In this document: one piece after another, positions 1 through 6,516 of the stretch
How positions within the stretch are numbered: the first letter of the stretch is position 1
Layout: each line of letters begins with the position of its first letter
Assembly: GCA_002712135.1 (NCBI GenBank)
Contig: PASO01000029.1
Location: forward strand, 6,096 to 13,479
Direction: 5' to 3'
From: Gammaproteobacteria bacterium
GTDB lineage: Bacteria > Pseudomonadota > Gammaproteobacteria > Pseudomonadales > Azotimanducaceae
Length of the DNA stretch: 7,384 bases
Translations under genes and position numbers: made by a program
The notes under the pieces: generated by a model
The model's input: only the letters and a program-made list of their open reading frames with translations
The model's database searches: none
Told to the model about the DNA's origin: nothing

Positions 1-398
1 AGGTCACCGGTACTGAACCTGGTGAAAAACGTAGAGCTCTGGTATTGAATGTGGTTGAACATTCGTTTGCGTAGGTCATAAGAAACTGCAATTGATACAC
101 GACGCATGACCCGCCGAGTTACCACGAAAACAAAGAATCGAACAACAACGATGACAGCAATCGCTAATGCGGGAATAACGATGTTCGGTTCTAGTGCTTC
201 GTCCGCAAGACTATCAATCGCTTCCTTCATCATCAGAGGTATAACCGCGCTCATGACATTGCTTATCAATATGCCGATGATGGCGATCGTTAGGATCCAC
301 CCATATCGCCTGAGGTAGACGAGGAGGTGCTTTAGTTCGCCTAAATGTTTAAAAGAAGCGCGTTCCCGTCTGGGACCGCCAACCATAGAGCCTTTCAT
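1..398 (-). CDS. ABC exporter (fused permease/ATPase type), N-terminal fragment, runs off the left edge
   Basis: Reading the minus strand from ATG at 398 gives an open frame of about 132 codons with no stop before the window edge. It begins MKGSMVGGPRRERASF. A first hydrophobic helix (about residues 33-54) and a second (about 68-88) follow. Next comes the stretch RRVMRRVSIAVSYDLRKRMF, then FFTRFSTGD at the edge. The R...S..YDLR..MF.H.Q....FF....TGD pattern is typical of the first intracellular coupling region of type I ABC exporters (MsbA/LmrA-like). The ATPase domain should lie to the left, outside the window. The start is supported by TCAGGA, 6 bases before the ATG (plus-strand 405-410). 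The next in-frame ATG is codon 5. The gene is divergent from the cytochrome operon and its substrate cannot be told from this piece. A half-transporter with only the membrane domain is possible but less likely. Confidence 0.88.
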   Translation of the reverse strand, partial: MKGSMVGGPRRERASFKHLGELKHLLVYLRRYGWILTIAIIGILISNVMSAVIPLMMKEAIDSLADEALEPNIVIPALAIAVIVVVRFFVFVVTRRVMRRVSIAVSYDLRKRMFNHIQYQSSTFFTRFSTGD

Positions 399-404
399 TT
401 AATT

Positions 405-410
405 TCCTGA
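405..410 (-). promoter_or_regulatory. Ribosome binding site of the ABC exporter gene
   Basis: The minus strand reads TCAGGAAATTAAATG. The AGGA core is 8 bases before the ATG at 398, a normal spacing, and it supports that codon over the in-frame ATG four codons later. Confidence 0.6.
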
Positions 411-435
411 TTGATTCGCCTGATCAGCGTTGGCG

Positions 436-455
436 GCGAGAACAGTAACTGTCGC
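436..455. repeat. Short palindrome ACAGT-A-ACTGT in the exporter leader
   Basis: Positions 442-452 read ACAGTAACTGT, a perfect palindrome around one central A. GCG (436-438) and CGC (453-455) can extend it across a three-base bulge. It lies between the left-facing promoter and the exporter start, so it could be a regulator site or a small leader hairpin. It is short enough to occur by chance. Confidence 0.25.
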
Positions 456-512
456 GTTAACTGCCAAGCTTCCTGTCGAAAGAAGTCCCGGTTTGTGACG
501 TAAAGGCGAGTG

Positions 513-542
513 TCGCTGGAAAAGGATTTTTTTATTCAGCGA
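513..542 (-). other. Possible hairpin near the 5' end of the exporter transcript
   Basis: TCGCTG (513-518) and CAGCGA (537-542) are exact reverse complements around an 18-base A/T-rich centre. The centre can add A-U pairs between its A run and T run. In the minus direction transcription should begin near 540, so most of this stem would form the very 5' end of the leader. A 5' stem-loop of this kind can stabilise mRNA. That role is inference only. Confidence 0.25.
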
Positions 543-546
543 GAGG

Positions 547-555
547 ATTATACCA
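547..555 (-). promoter_or_regulatory. Extended -10 promoter for the ABC exporter
   Basis: The minus strand reads TGGTATAAT: a perfect TATAAT -10 box (plus 547-552) preceded by the extended-10 TGn (553-555). The hexamer 17 bp upstream (570-575, GGATCA on the minus strand) is a poor -35, which extended -10 promoters tolerate. Transcription would begin near 540 and leave a leader of roughly 140 bases before the ATG at 398. Confidence 0.55.
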
Positions 556-598
556 CAGGCAGGCTCTGGTGATCCTTAGTGGCAAGAACGTCCTTAAA

Positions 599-627
599 TT
601 GACTGAACTCCAGTCAGGGAATATTGT
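599..627 (+). promoter_or_regulatory. Sigma70-like promoter of the cytochrome operon
   Basis: TTGACT (599-604) matches the -35 consensus at five of six positions. Exactly 17 bp later TATTGT (622-627) matches the -10 consensus at four of six. The predicted start, near 634, gives a short leader of about 24 bases before the TTG start codon. This is the best right-facing candidate in the gap. Confidence 0.45.
600..616. repeat. Inverted repeat over the -35 box, possible operator
   Basis: TGACTG (600-605) and CAGTCA (611-616) are perfect 6-bp inverted arms around a 5-bp spacer. The left arm covers most of the -35 hexamer, so a dimeric regulator bound here would block or modulate the operon promoter. 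No regulator gene is visible in the window. The arms are short, so chance cannot be excluded. Confidence 0.35.
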
Positions 628-644
628 CTATACATGCGAGAAAT

Positions 645-660
645 GAGATAACCGCCTTTG
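645..660 (+). promoter_or_regulatory. Weak ribosome binding site and TTG start of the lipoprotein gene
   Basis: TTG at 658-660 is the only start that gives a complete lipoprotein signal peptide. The in-frame ATG at 634 meets a TAA at 649. A weak GAGA (645-648) lies 9 bases upstream and no strong AGGAGG is present. The TTG plus weak site suggests modest translation initiation. Confidence 0.5.
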
Positions 661-3600
661 AAGATTTACCTGCAACTCGGTGTGGCAATTCTTTGCTTTT
701 TGACTGCCTGCTCGGGCCCCTCGCCTACGTTAGAACAGATTGCGCTGAATGACCGTGGTGTAGCGGAGATGGGTCGGTACGAGTACTCGAAAGCACATGA
801 TACGTTCTCAGAAGTCGTGCAGAATGCTCCGAGTTGGTTGGAAGGTCGAGTAAATCTCGCGATCGCGACGTTGAATCGGCAGACAGAAGGGGATGAGAAC
901 CGTGCCCTGGACATAGTGAGCGATGTGCTTGCAGAAGAACCTGACCATACTCGCGCGCTTTATGTTTCCGGGATGATTCATCTGTACCTAGGGAAACCTG
1001 AACAGGCTACACCGTTTCTTTCGAGAGTGATCGAGATGGACCCTGATGATGCCTACGCAGCCTATTTTCTGGGACAGTCGTATTTGCAGTTGGGTGACAA
1101 TGAAACAGCATCCAGGTGGTTTTTAAAGACGGTTGAGCTGGAACCATACTTGCGGAGTGCATATTGGGCCGGATCTCAGGCTCTTCGAAGAATCGATCGC
1201 ATTGATGAAAGTGAAAGCCTGCTAGAGGATTATCAGCGGTTTGCACCCAATCCAGCAGCTCGTCTGGCAGGATTTTCATATACCCGCATGGGTCTGAAAG
1301 CAGAAGCACTTTCTGTGAGTGTGGAAAACCTCGAGCATATAGCCTTTAAACCGCAGGGTGTTCTGTTTGCAGAGCCCCAGTCAATCGACATCGAAGGCTC
1401 AGTCAGTTCAGTTACCGTAGTGGATATCAATGGGGACGAAGAGTACGAGTATCTATTGAGTGGAGAAGGCAGGCACATCATTCATCAGGGTTCAAAATCT
1501 CGTCCGCTGAGTGTGGAGAATACGGGTGTTGCACTGTGGGGAGATGTGAACGACGACGGGGAGGTTGATCTGGTTCTGTGTGGAGAGGCAGGGAGTTATA
1601 TCTACTATCAGCAGGATGGAGAGTTTGGACAAGCAACCACACTTTCCGAGCAGGCATGTGTCGCCGGTGCATTATTTGATGCAGACCACGACGGTGATCT
1701 AGATGTCACCGTTACTGGACCAGCTGGTAATCAGCTCCTGAGTAATAATCGAGATGGTACTTTTCGCGATATCGCGCCACAGATGGGCCTTACTGGAGAG
1801 CCGGGCCATCAGTTGCTCGTGGTTGATCTGGATGCTGATCGTGATCTGGATATTGTGGTGCTTGGCGCGCAAAAAAATAATGTGTGGCGAAATGATCGCA
1901 CCTGGCAGTACCAGGATTATCAAGGATTGGAAGACTTTAGTGGAACAGCGTTAAGAGCAGCGACCTCAGCAGATGTTGATGCGGATGGTCACCAGGAGAT
2001 TTATGGTGTTGACCAGGGAGGTAGTGTTTTGGCGTGGCGTTTCGATGGTCGGGACTGGATGCGTCGCACGGTCACATCGAATCCTGAAGCGCCATTTGGT
2101 GAAACAGCGGAGCTGGCTGTCGCAGATTTCGATGGTGATGGACAACCCGAGTTGATGCGTAGCTATCCGGGCGGGTTCGACATTATCGATCCTCGAGTGG
2201 GCAAAGTAGTACATTCTCAGAAGGTTACAGGACTGAGGAGTGCGATCATCACCAACGTAGAACCAGCAAAGGGTCCGTCGATTCTTACGCTGGATTCCAG
2301 TGGTGTTACCTATTGGCCGCCGGGACCAGGCAGGTTCGAGTTCCTGGCAGTGGTTCCCAGTGGGCGCAGTGAGGCGGATCAGATGAGGTCGAATGCGTCC
2401 GGTATCGGGACACAAACGAAAGTGAGAACCGCTGGTCGATGGACAGTTGATCTCGTAATGGATTCGCATTCGGGTCCTGGGCAGAGTCTCATGCCTTTGA
2501 CGGTTGGGTTGGCAGGGAAAAAAAGTGCTGACTATATTGCGCTTACCTGGTCTGACGGGGTTACCCAAACAGAACTTGATCTTGCATCCGGGTCGTTGCA
2601 TGTCATCTCGGAAACGCAGCGACAATTGGCAAGCTGTCCTGTCGTGTTTGTGTGGGACGGTCAGGAGTATCGATTTGTGACAGATGTTTTGGGCGTTGCA
2701 GGTATGGGATTTTTTACTGCTCCGGGAGAGGTTGCGGAGCCTCGTCCGTTTGAGCGATATCTATTGGAACCCGGTGTGCTGCGGGAACGTAGCGGTAAAT
2801 ACCATGTAAAACTCACTGAACCAATGGAAGAGAATGCCTATCTGGATGCGGCAACAATTCATGTTTATGACATGCCAAACGACTGGTCTATGGTGCTTGA
2901 TGAACGAATGGGTGAGGGTGTGACAGGACGACCGATTACATTCAGGCGGAGCGTAGACCCTTCTCGAGTAACAGATGTTAAGGGAGTGGAAGTAACATCC
3001 CTGGTATTAAGTGAAAATCGCAAAGCGCCACACCCAGGTGATGTTGATGCCCGGTTCATTGGCCTTCTGGCTGACGATCAGACACTGACGATGGAGTTTG
3101 ATGAGCCAATAGAGACAGTTGGCGCAACCCTGGTGGCGGACGGTTGGGTCGAATATCCCTACTCGCAAACGGTATTTGCTGCGTGGCAGGCAGGTCTGCG
3201 TTATCGGTCGGTGTCTATTGAGACTAGAGATGAAAGCGGTAACTGGCAGCTGTTTACCAGGGAGTTTGGTTATCCTGCCGGCATGCCACGAAAGATGGCA
3301 TTGCCACTCGAAGGTTTGCCCGAGGGCACCACTGCGTTGCGGTTGTCATCAAATTTGGAAATCTATTGGGACAGACTGAGAATTGTCTATGAGGCCAATG
3401 CAGAGAATATCATCCATCACGTAATTGAGCCTACACAGGTTCGAGTGGCAAGGACCGGCTTCCCCAAACGAAGCAATGCAGCGCAAAATGTGCCCCACTA
3501 CGACTATACGGACAGATCACCCTATTGGGATACTAAGTCTCAGCGTGGATTCTATACCTTGCTTGGAGACGCAACACCTCTGGTCGAAAAACTTGATGGA

Positions 3601-3840
3601 GCAATGGCTATAATTGGTGGTGGTGAAGAGATCCATCTTGAATTTCCAGCATTACCTGAACCTGAAGAGAAGCTGAATCGGCACTTTGTGCTGGACTTTC
3701 GTGGTTGGGCGAAGGATATGGACCTTTATACCCGGGACGGAGAAACCGTTGGACCATTACCGGACCCTGATTATGCGGATAAAACTCGCCGGGATCTGCT
3801 GCATGCACGATACAATGTTCGTTTTCAGGAAGGTATGTAA
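658..3840 (+). CDS. Large lipoprotein with TPRs, FG-GAP/VCBS propeller and ASPIC/UnbV-like segment
   Basis: This 1060-residue protein starts with a lipoprotein signal: hydrophobic residues 5-15, lipobox LTAC with Cys18, and Ser at +2, which favours the outer membrane by the enterobacterial sorting rule. About six TPRs fill residues 26-220. Residues 240-510 carry six Asp-rich calcium-type motifs of FG-GAP/VCBS repeats, at 256 (DINGDEEYE), 296, 341 (DADHDGDLD), 390, 439 and 490 (DFDGDGQPE), consistent with a beta-propeller. Residues 575-655 resemble ASPIC/UnbV (SGIGTQTKV; later ALTWSDGVTQTEL). Residues 656-1060 start at SCPVVFVWDGQEYRFVTD, end in a GWAKDMDLYT/VGPLPDPDYA block, and match no domain I can name. 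It has five cysteines and no CXXCH, so it is not a cytochrome. It is first in the operon and ends 9 bp before the cytochrome. A role as cell-surface binding or scaffold partner is inferred; no enzyme motif is visible. Confidence 0.9.
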   Translation: MKIYLQLGVAILCFLTACSGPSPTLEQIALNDRGVAEMGRYEYSKAHDTFSEVVQNAPSWLEGRVNLAIATLNRQTEGDENRALDIVSDVLAEEPDHTRALYVSGMIHLYLGKPEQATPFLSRVIEMDPDDAYAAYFLGQSYLQLGDNETASRWFLKTVELEPYLRSAYWAGSQALRRIDRIDESESLLEDYQRFAPNPAARLAGFSYTRMGLKAEALSVSVENLEHIAFKPQGVLFAEPQSIDIEGSVSSVTVVDINGDEEYEYLLSGEGRHIIHQGSKSRPLSVENTGVALWGDVNDDGEVDLVLCGEAGSYIYYQQDGEFGQATTLSEQACVAGALFDADHDGDLDVTVTGPAGNQLLSNNRDGTFRDIAPQMGLTGEPGHQLLVVDLDADRDLDIVVLGAQKNNVWRNDRTWQYQDYQGLEDFSGTALRAATSADVDADGHQEIYGVDQGGSVLAWRFDGRDWMRRTVTSNPEAPFGETAELAVADFDGDGQPELMRSYPGGFDIIDPRVGKVVHSQKVTGLRSAIITNVEPAKGPSILTLDSSGVTYWPPGPGRFEFLAVVPSGRSEADQMRSNASGIGTQTKVRTAGRWTVDLVMDSHSGPGQSLMPLTVGLAGKKSADYIALTWSDGVTQTELDLASGSLHVISETQRQLASCPVVFVWDGQEYRFVTDVLGVAGMGFFTAPGEVAEPRPFERYLLEPGVLRERSGKYHVKLTEPMEENAYLDAATIHVYDMPNDWSMVLDERMGEGVTGRPITFRRSVDPSRVTDVKGVEVTSLVLSENRKAPHPGDVDARFIGLLADDQTLTMEFDEPIETVGATLVADGWVEYPYSQTVFAAWQAGLRYRSVSIETRDESGNWQLFTREFGYPAGMPRKMALPLEGLPEGTTALRLSSNLEIYWDRLRIVYEANAENIIHHVIEPTQVRVARTGFPKRSNAAQNVPHYDYTDRSPYWDTKSQRGFYTLLGDATPLVEKLDGAMAIIGGGEEIHLEFPALPEPEEKLNRHFVLDFRGWAKDMDLYTRDGETVGPLPDPDYADKTRRDLLHARYNVRFQEGM
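3827..3833 (+). promoter_or_regulatory. Shine-Dalgarno-like AGGAAGG ahead of the cytochrome gene
   Basis: AGGAAGG lies inside the last codons of the lipoprotein gene, 16 bases before ATG 3850. That is longer than the usual 5-9. The ATG at 3835 next to it is the final sense codon of the lipoprotein gene and is followed by TAA. In that frame the first start after this stop is ATG 3850, so the start is fixed by the frame. Expression may depend on ribosomes finishing the gene upstream. Confidence 0.4.
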
Positions 3841-3849
3841 CCCAGTTCA

Positions 3850-6516
3850 ATGTCTCAAACTGAAAATGATGTAGTCAGTCCGGCACTGAGGAAGTTGCTG
3901 GTCGTACTGCTTGTTCTGTTTGCAGTACTCGTTGTTGATTCTGTTTACCTTGGAAGTATCACATTCCTTGAGTGGATCAAAGGAATTGGTTATCAGGGTG
4001 CTGCATATCAATTCGCGTTTCTCGTTCATCTCGCGCTCGGCTTCCTTGTTACTATTCCGGTTATCGTATTCGTGGTCTTGCACTTATGCCGCGCGCTGGA
4101 TCGACCTAACCGACTGGCCGTTCGACTTGGCTTAATTCTATTTGTGGTACTTCTGGCGTTACTTGTTTCAGGTATCTTGCTTACCCGTGGGTTGCCTGCA
4201 TTTGAGATTCAGCATCCCGAAACGAGAACGGTGATTTATTGGCTTCACGTGGTGACGCCCCTGATTGCATGCTGGTTGTTTGTAATGCATCGACTGGCTG
4301 GCCCGCAGATTCGATGGCGTGTAGGTGGAGCAGTTACGCTCATTAGCGTCGTTATCAGCGTCTGTGCGTTTTGGTTTGCGGAGTCGGGCGAGAAAACGAC
4401 ACCGGAGGGTAACTTTCTCCCATCTCTTGCCCGAACTGATAGCGGGAGAGTGATCCCTGCTGAACTGTTGATGAGGAATGACTATTGTGCTGATTGTCAT
4501 GAGGATGTGCACGCTCAATGGCAGGTGAGTGCGCATCGTTTTGCATCTTTCAACAATCCAGCCTATCTCTTTTCTGTTAGGAATACGCGCCAGGTCGCAT
4601 TGGAGAGAGATGGGGATGTGCGTGCCGCACGATTCTGTGCCGGTTGTCACGACCCCGTTCCTTTGTTCAGTGGCGCGTTCGATGAAATAGATTTCGACGA
4701 TGAGAATCATCCGACCGCTCATGCGGGTATCACCTGTGTTTCCTGCCACGCTATTGAACAGTTGGGTAGCCCGCGGGGTAATGCAGATTACGTCATTGCA
4801 GCGCCAGAGCACTATCCCTTTGCATTCTCAGAAAATAGATTGTTGTCCTTCCTTAATGGACTTCTTATCAAGGGGAAGCCGGATTTTCATAAACGTACTT
4901 TCTTAAAGCCGTTGCATAAGAGTACGGAGTTCTGTGGTACCTGCCACAAGGTTCATCTGCCTGAGGCATTGAACGAGTACAAGTGGTTGCGTGGACAGAA
5001 CCATTACGACTCTTTCTTATTAAGCGGCGTTTCGGGTAGGGGTGTAGAGAGTTTCTATTATCCACCCAAGGCGATCACCCGGTGCGCTGAATGTCATATG
5101 CCACTTGCCGCTTCGGCTGACTTTGCTGCAGCGCCGAATGATGATAGTGGTCGTCTGACTGTTCATGGGCATCACTTCCCTGCCGCCAATACGGCTTTGC
5201 CGCATTTGTTAGGTTTACCGGAGAGTGTTAATCGTGCACATCGGGATATGCTCGAAGGAGCGTTACGAGTAGATATCTTTGGATTGCGTGAGGGGAGCGA
5301 TATTGATGCACCCCTTGTCGCACCGATCAGACCCGATGTGCCCGCCTTGAGGTCAGGTGCTACCTATCTGGTGGATGTGGTCATCAGATCATTGCGTGTG
5401 GGACACCTGTTTACAGAGGGCACTGCTGACTCCAACCAGGTCTGGTTGGAAATAATTGCCAAGCAGAACGGACGACTGATAGGGATGAGTGGACTACTGG
5501 ATTCGGCGGACGGTAGCCTGGACCCTTGGTCACATTTCGTAAACGCATATGTGTTGGATAGAGAAGGGAATCGCATTGACCGACGAAATGCGGAGGACAT
5601 CTTTACTAAACTGTACGACAACCAGATTCCACCGGGTGCTGCAGACACAATTCACTATCGTCTGGACATGCCCGAGCTTGCCAAAGGAGATGTCGAGGTG
5701 ACGGCTCGACTTCGCTATCGAAAGTTCGACACTAACTATATGCGTTTATTCCAGGGCGACGAGTTTAAAGGGAATGATCTACCCATAGTCACCATTGCGG
5801 AAGACTCGGTCACCTTCTCTGCGGATGGCGCACCCGTCGTTACAGAAAGCTGGGAGCGGTGGAATGACTATGGTATCGGGATGTTTCGAAAGGGAGCCTA
5901 CCGACAGGCGGAGGAAGCATTCCGGCAGGTAGCAGCGTTTGATCGTCCTGAAGGTCCACTCAATCTGGCGCGTGTTTTCATTGATGAGGGTCGACTGGAT
6001 GAGGCCGTCAGCGCACTCCAGGAAGCTGCTAGGAAAGGGGCCTACCCATGGTCCGTTGCATGGTTCTCTGCATTGGTGGATATGCAGAATGGTGAGTTTG
6101 ATGCGGCGATCGATGGATTTTTGAGTCTTTTTACGACTCAGTTCAACGAGGCCCGGGAACGCGGTTTCGACTTTTCATTGAACTATCGGCTGCGAAACAA
6201 ACTTGCGCAGGCTTATTTTGAAAAGTCCAAGATTTCCAAAGATGAGCGACGCTGGTTGAAGATGTCTGAAGAGCACTATAGGGCGGCGGCGGAACTAGAT
6301 CCGGAGAATGTCACAGCTCACTATGGATTAACGCAGGTATACGCTCGACTAGGGGAAAGAGATCTCGCAACCAGACATCGTGAACTACATGAAATCTATC
6401 GTGTAGATGACAATGCGCACGACCGGGCTGTCGCAATAGCACGAAAGAATGATCCCGCCGCAGATCACGCTGCTGATAGTATCGTTGTATACGATCTTGG
6501 TAGGTTGGGACTATGA
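3850..6516 (+). CDS. Membrane-anchored pentahaem cytochrome c with b-type-like membrane domain and C-terminal TPRs
   Basis: This 888-residue protein has five predicted helices (about residues 15-37, 53-79, 93-112, 128-148, 158-178). Arg-rich loops at 81-92 and 148-157 put the N-terminus inside and the rest in the periplasm. His60 and His78 (helix 2) and His133 and His147 (helix 4) sit like ligands of a dihaem cytochrome b. Five CXXCH haem c sites follow: CADCH 213, CAGCH 263, CVSCH 296, CGTCH 362, CAECH 412. The first, with C.DCH...HAQW..SAH, resembles the cytochrome c-554 family. The spare His residues 221, 229, 291, 321, 347, 356, 369, 385, 439, 441 and 442 could be distal ligands. Residues about 490-655 look beta-rich (VGHLFTEGTADSNQVWLE, YRKFDTNYMRLF). 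TPR-like helices fill about 668-850. A role as quinone-linked periplasmic electron carrier is inferred; donor and acceptor are unknown. The gene has no frameshift and overlaps the next gene by four bases. Confidence 0.92.
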   Translation: MSQTENDVVSPALRKLLVVLLVLFAVLVVDSVYLGSITFLEWIKGIGYQGAAYQFAFLVHLALGFLVTIPVIVFVVLHLCRALDRPNRLAVRLGLILFVVLLALLVSGILLTRGLPAFEIQHPETRTVIYWLHVVTPLIACWLFVMHRLAGPQIRWRVGGAVTLISVVISVCAFWFAESGEKTTPEGNFLPSLARTDSGRVIPAELLMRNDYCADCHEDVHAQWQVSAHRFASFNNPAYLFSVRNTRQVALERDGDVRAARFCAGCHDPVPLFSGAFDEIDFDDENHPTAHAGITCVSCHAIEQLGSPRGNADYVIAAPEHYPFAFSENRLLSFLNGLLIKGKPDFHKRTFLKPLHKSTEFCGTCHKVHLPEALNEYKWLRGQNHYDSFLLSGVSGRGVESFYYPPKAITRCAECHMPLAASADFAAAPNDDSGRLTVHGHHFPAANTALPHLLGLPESVNRAHRDMLEGALRVDIFGLREGSDIDAPLVAPIRPDVPALRSGATYLVDVVIRSLRVGHLFTEGTADSNQVWLEIIAKQNGRLIGMSGLLDSADGSLDPWSHFVNAYVLDREGNRIDRRNAEDIFTKLYDNQIPPGAADTIHYRLDMPELAKGDVEVTARLRYRKFDTNYMRLFQGDEFKGNDLPIVTIAEDSVTFSADGAPVVTESWERWNDYGIGMFRKGAYRQAEEAFRQVAAFDRPEGPLNLARVFIDEGRLDEAVSALQEAARKGAYPWSVAWFSALVDMQNGEFDAAIDGFLSLFTTQFNEARERGFDFSLNYRLRNKLAQAYFEKSKISKDERRWLKMSEEHYRAAAELDPENVTAHYGLTQVYARLGERDLATRHRELHEIYRVDDNAHDRAVAIARKNDPAADHAADSIVVYDLGRLGL
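6513..6516 (+). other. ATGA stop/start overlap between cytochrome and CRTAC1-like genes
   Basis: The ATG of the downstream gene (6513-6515) overlaps the TGA of the cytochrome gene (6514-6516). An AGG lies 8 bases before the ATG (6502-6504). Such overlaps usually mean translational coupling, so the two proteins are probably made together. Confidence 0.8.

Larger units (their letters stand above)
399..657. other. Divergent intergenic region between the ABC exporter and the cytochrome operon
   Basis: This 259-bp stretch separates two genes transcribed away from each other. It contains no ATG on the minus strand between 399 and 540, so the exporter leader does not hide an ATG-started small ORF. 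On the plus strand the ATG at 634 gives only a five-codon ORF (MREMR, stop at 649). The region holds one promoter candidate per direction and several short inverted repeats, listed separately. No tRNA, mobile-element end or convincing terminator was seen. Confidence 0.7.

Noticed and set aside
106..318. Plus-strand 70-codon ORF inside the exporter region
   Set aside because: It is antisense to the ABC exporter frame, which has recognisable family motifs. The ORF itself is low in complexity and Thr-rich at its start.
513..542. Hairpin with T run read as a terminator
   Set aside because: The T run (527-533) lies inside the loop, not after the stem, and no gene ends here on either strand. It was kept only as a possible leader hairpin.
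1375..2187. Repeated GAT-rich stretches as a DNA-level repeat array
   Set aside because: The similarity comes from Asp codons in the protein repeats. The DNA copies differ in length and sequence and do not form a tandem or CRISPR array.
1966..2625. Minus-strand 219-codon ORF within the lipoprotein gene
   Set aside because: It lies wholly antisense to a recognisable FG-GAP/UnbV frame. Its translation is Arg, Thr and Cys rich without a domain pattern, and no ribosome site was seen.
4081..4130. Possible extra haem site at the Cys80 region (HLCRAL)
   Set aside because: There is only one Cys and no CXXCH, and the region is predicted to be cytoplasmic, where haem c is not attached.
4168..4812. 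Minus-strand 214-codon ORF within the cytochrome gene
   Set aside because: It is antisense to the helices and first three haem motifs of the cytochrome. No recognisable motif appears in its translation.
3892..5097. Assignment to NapC/NrfH-type quinol dehydrogenases
   Set aside because: Those proteins have one short anchor helix and four or five closely packed haems. This protein has five helices, in-membrane histidine pairs and widely spaced haems.
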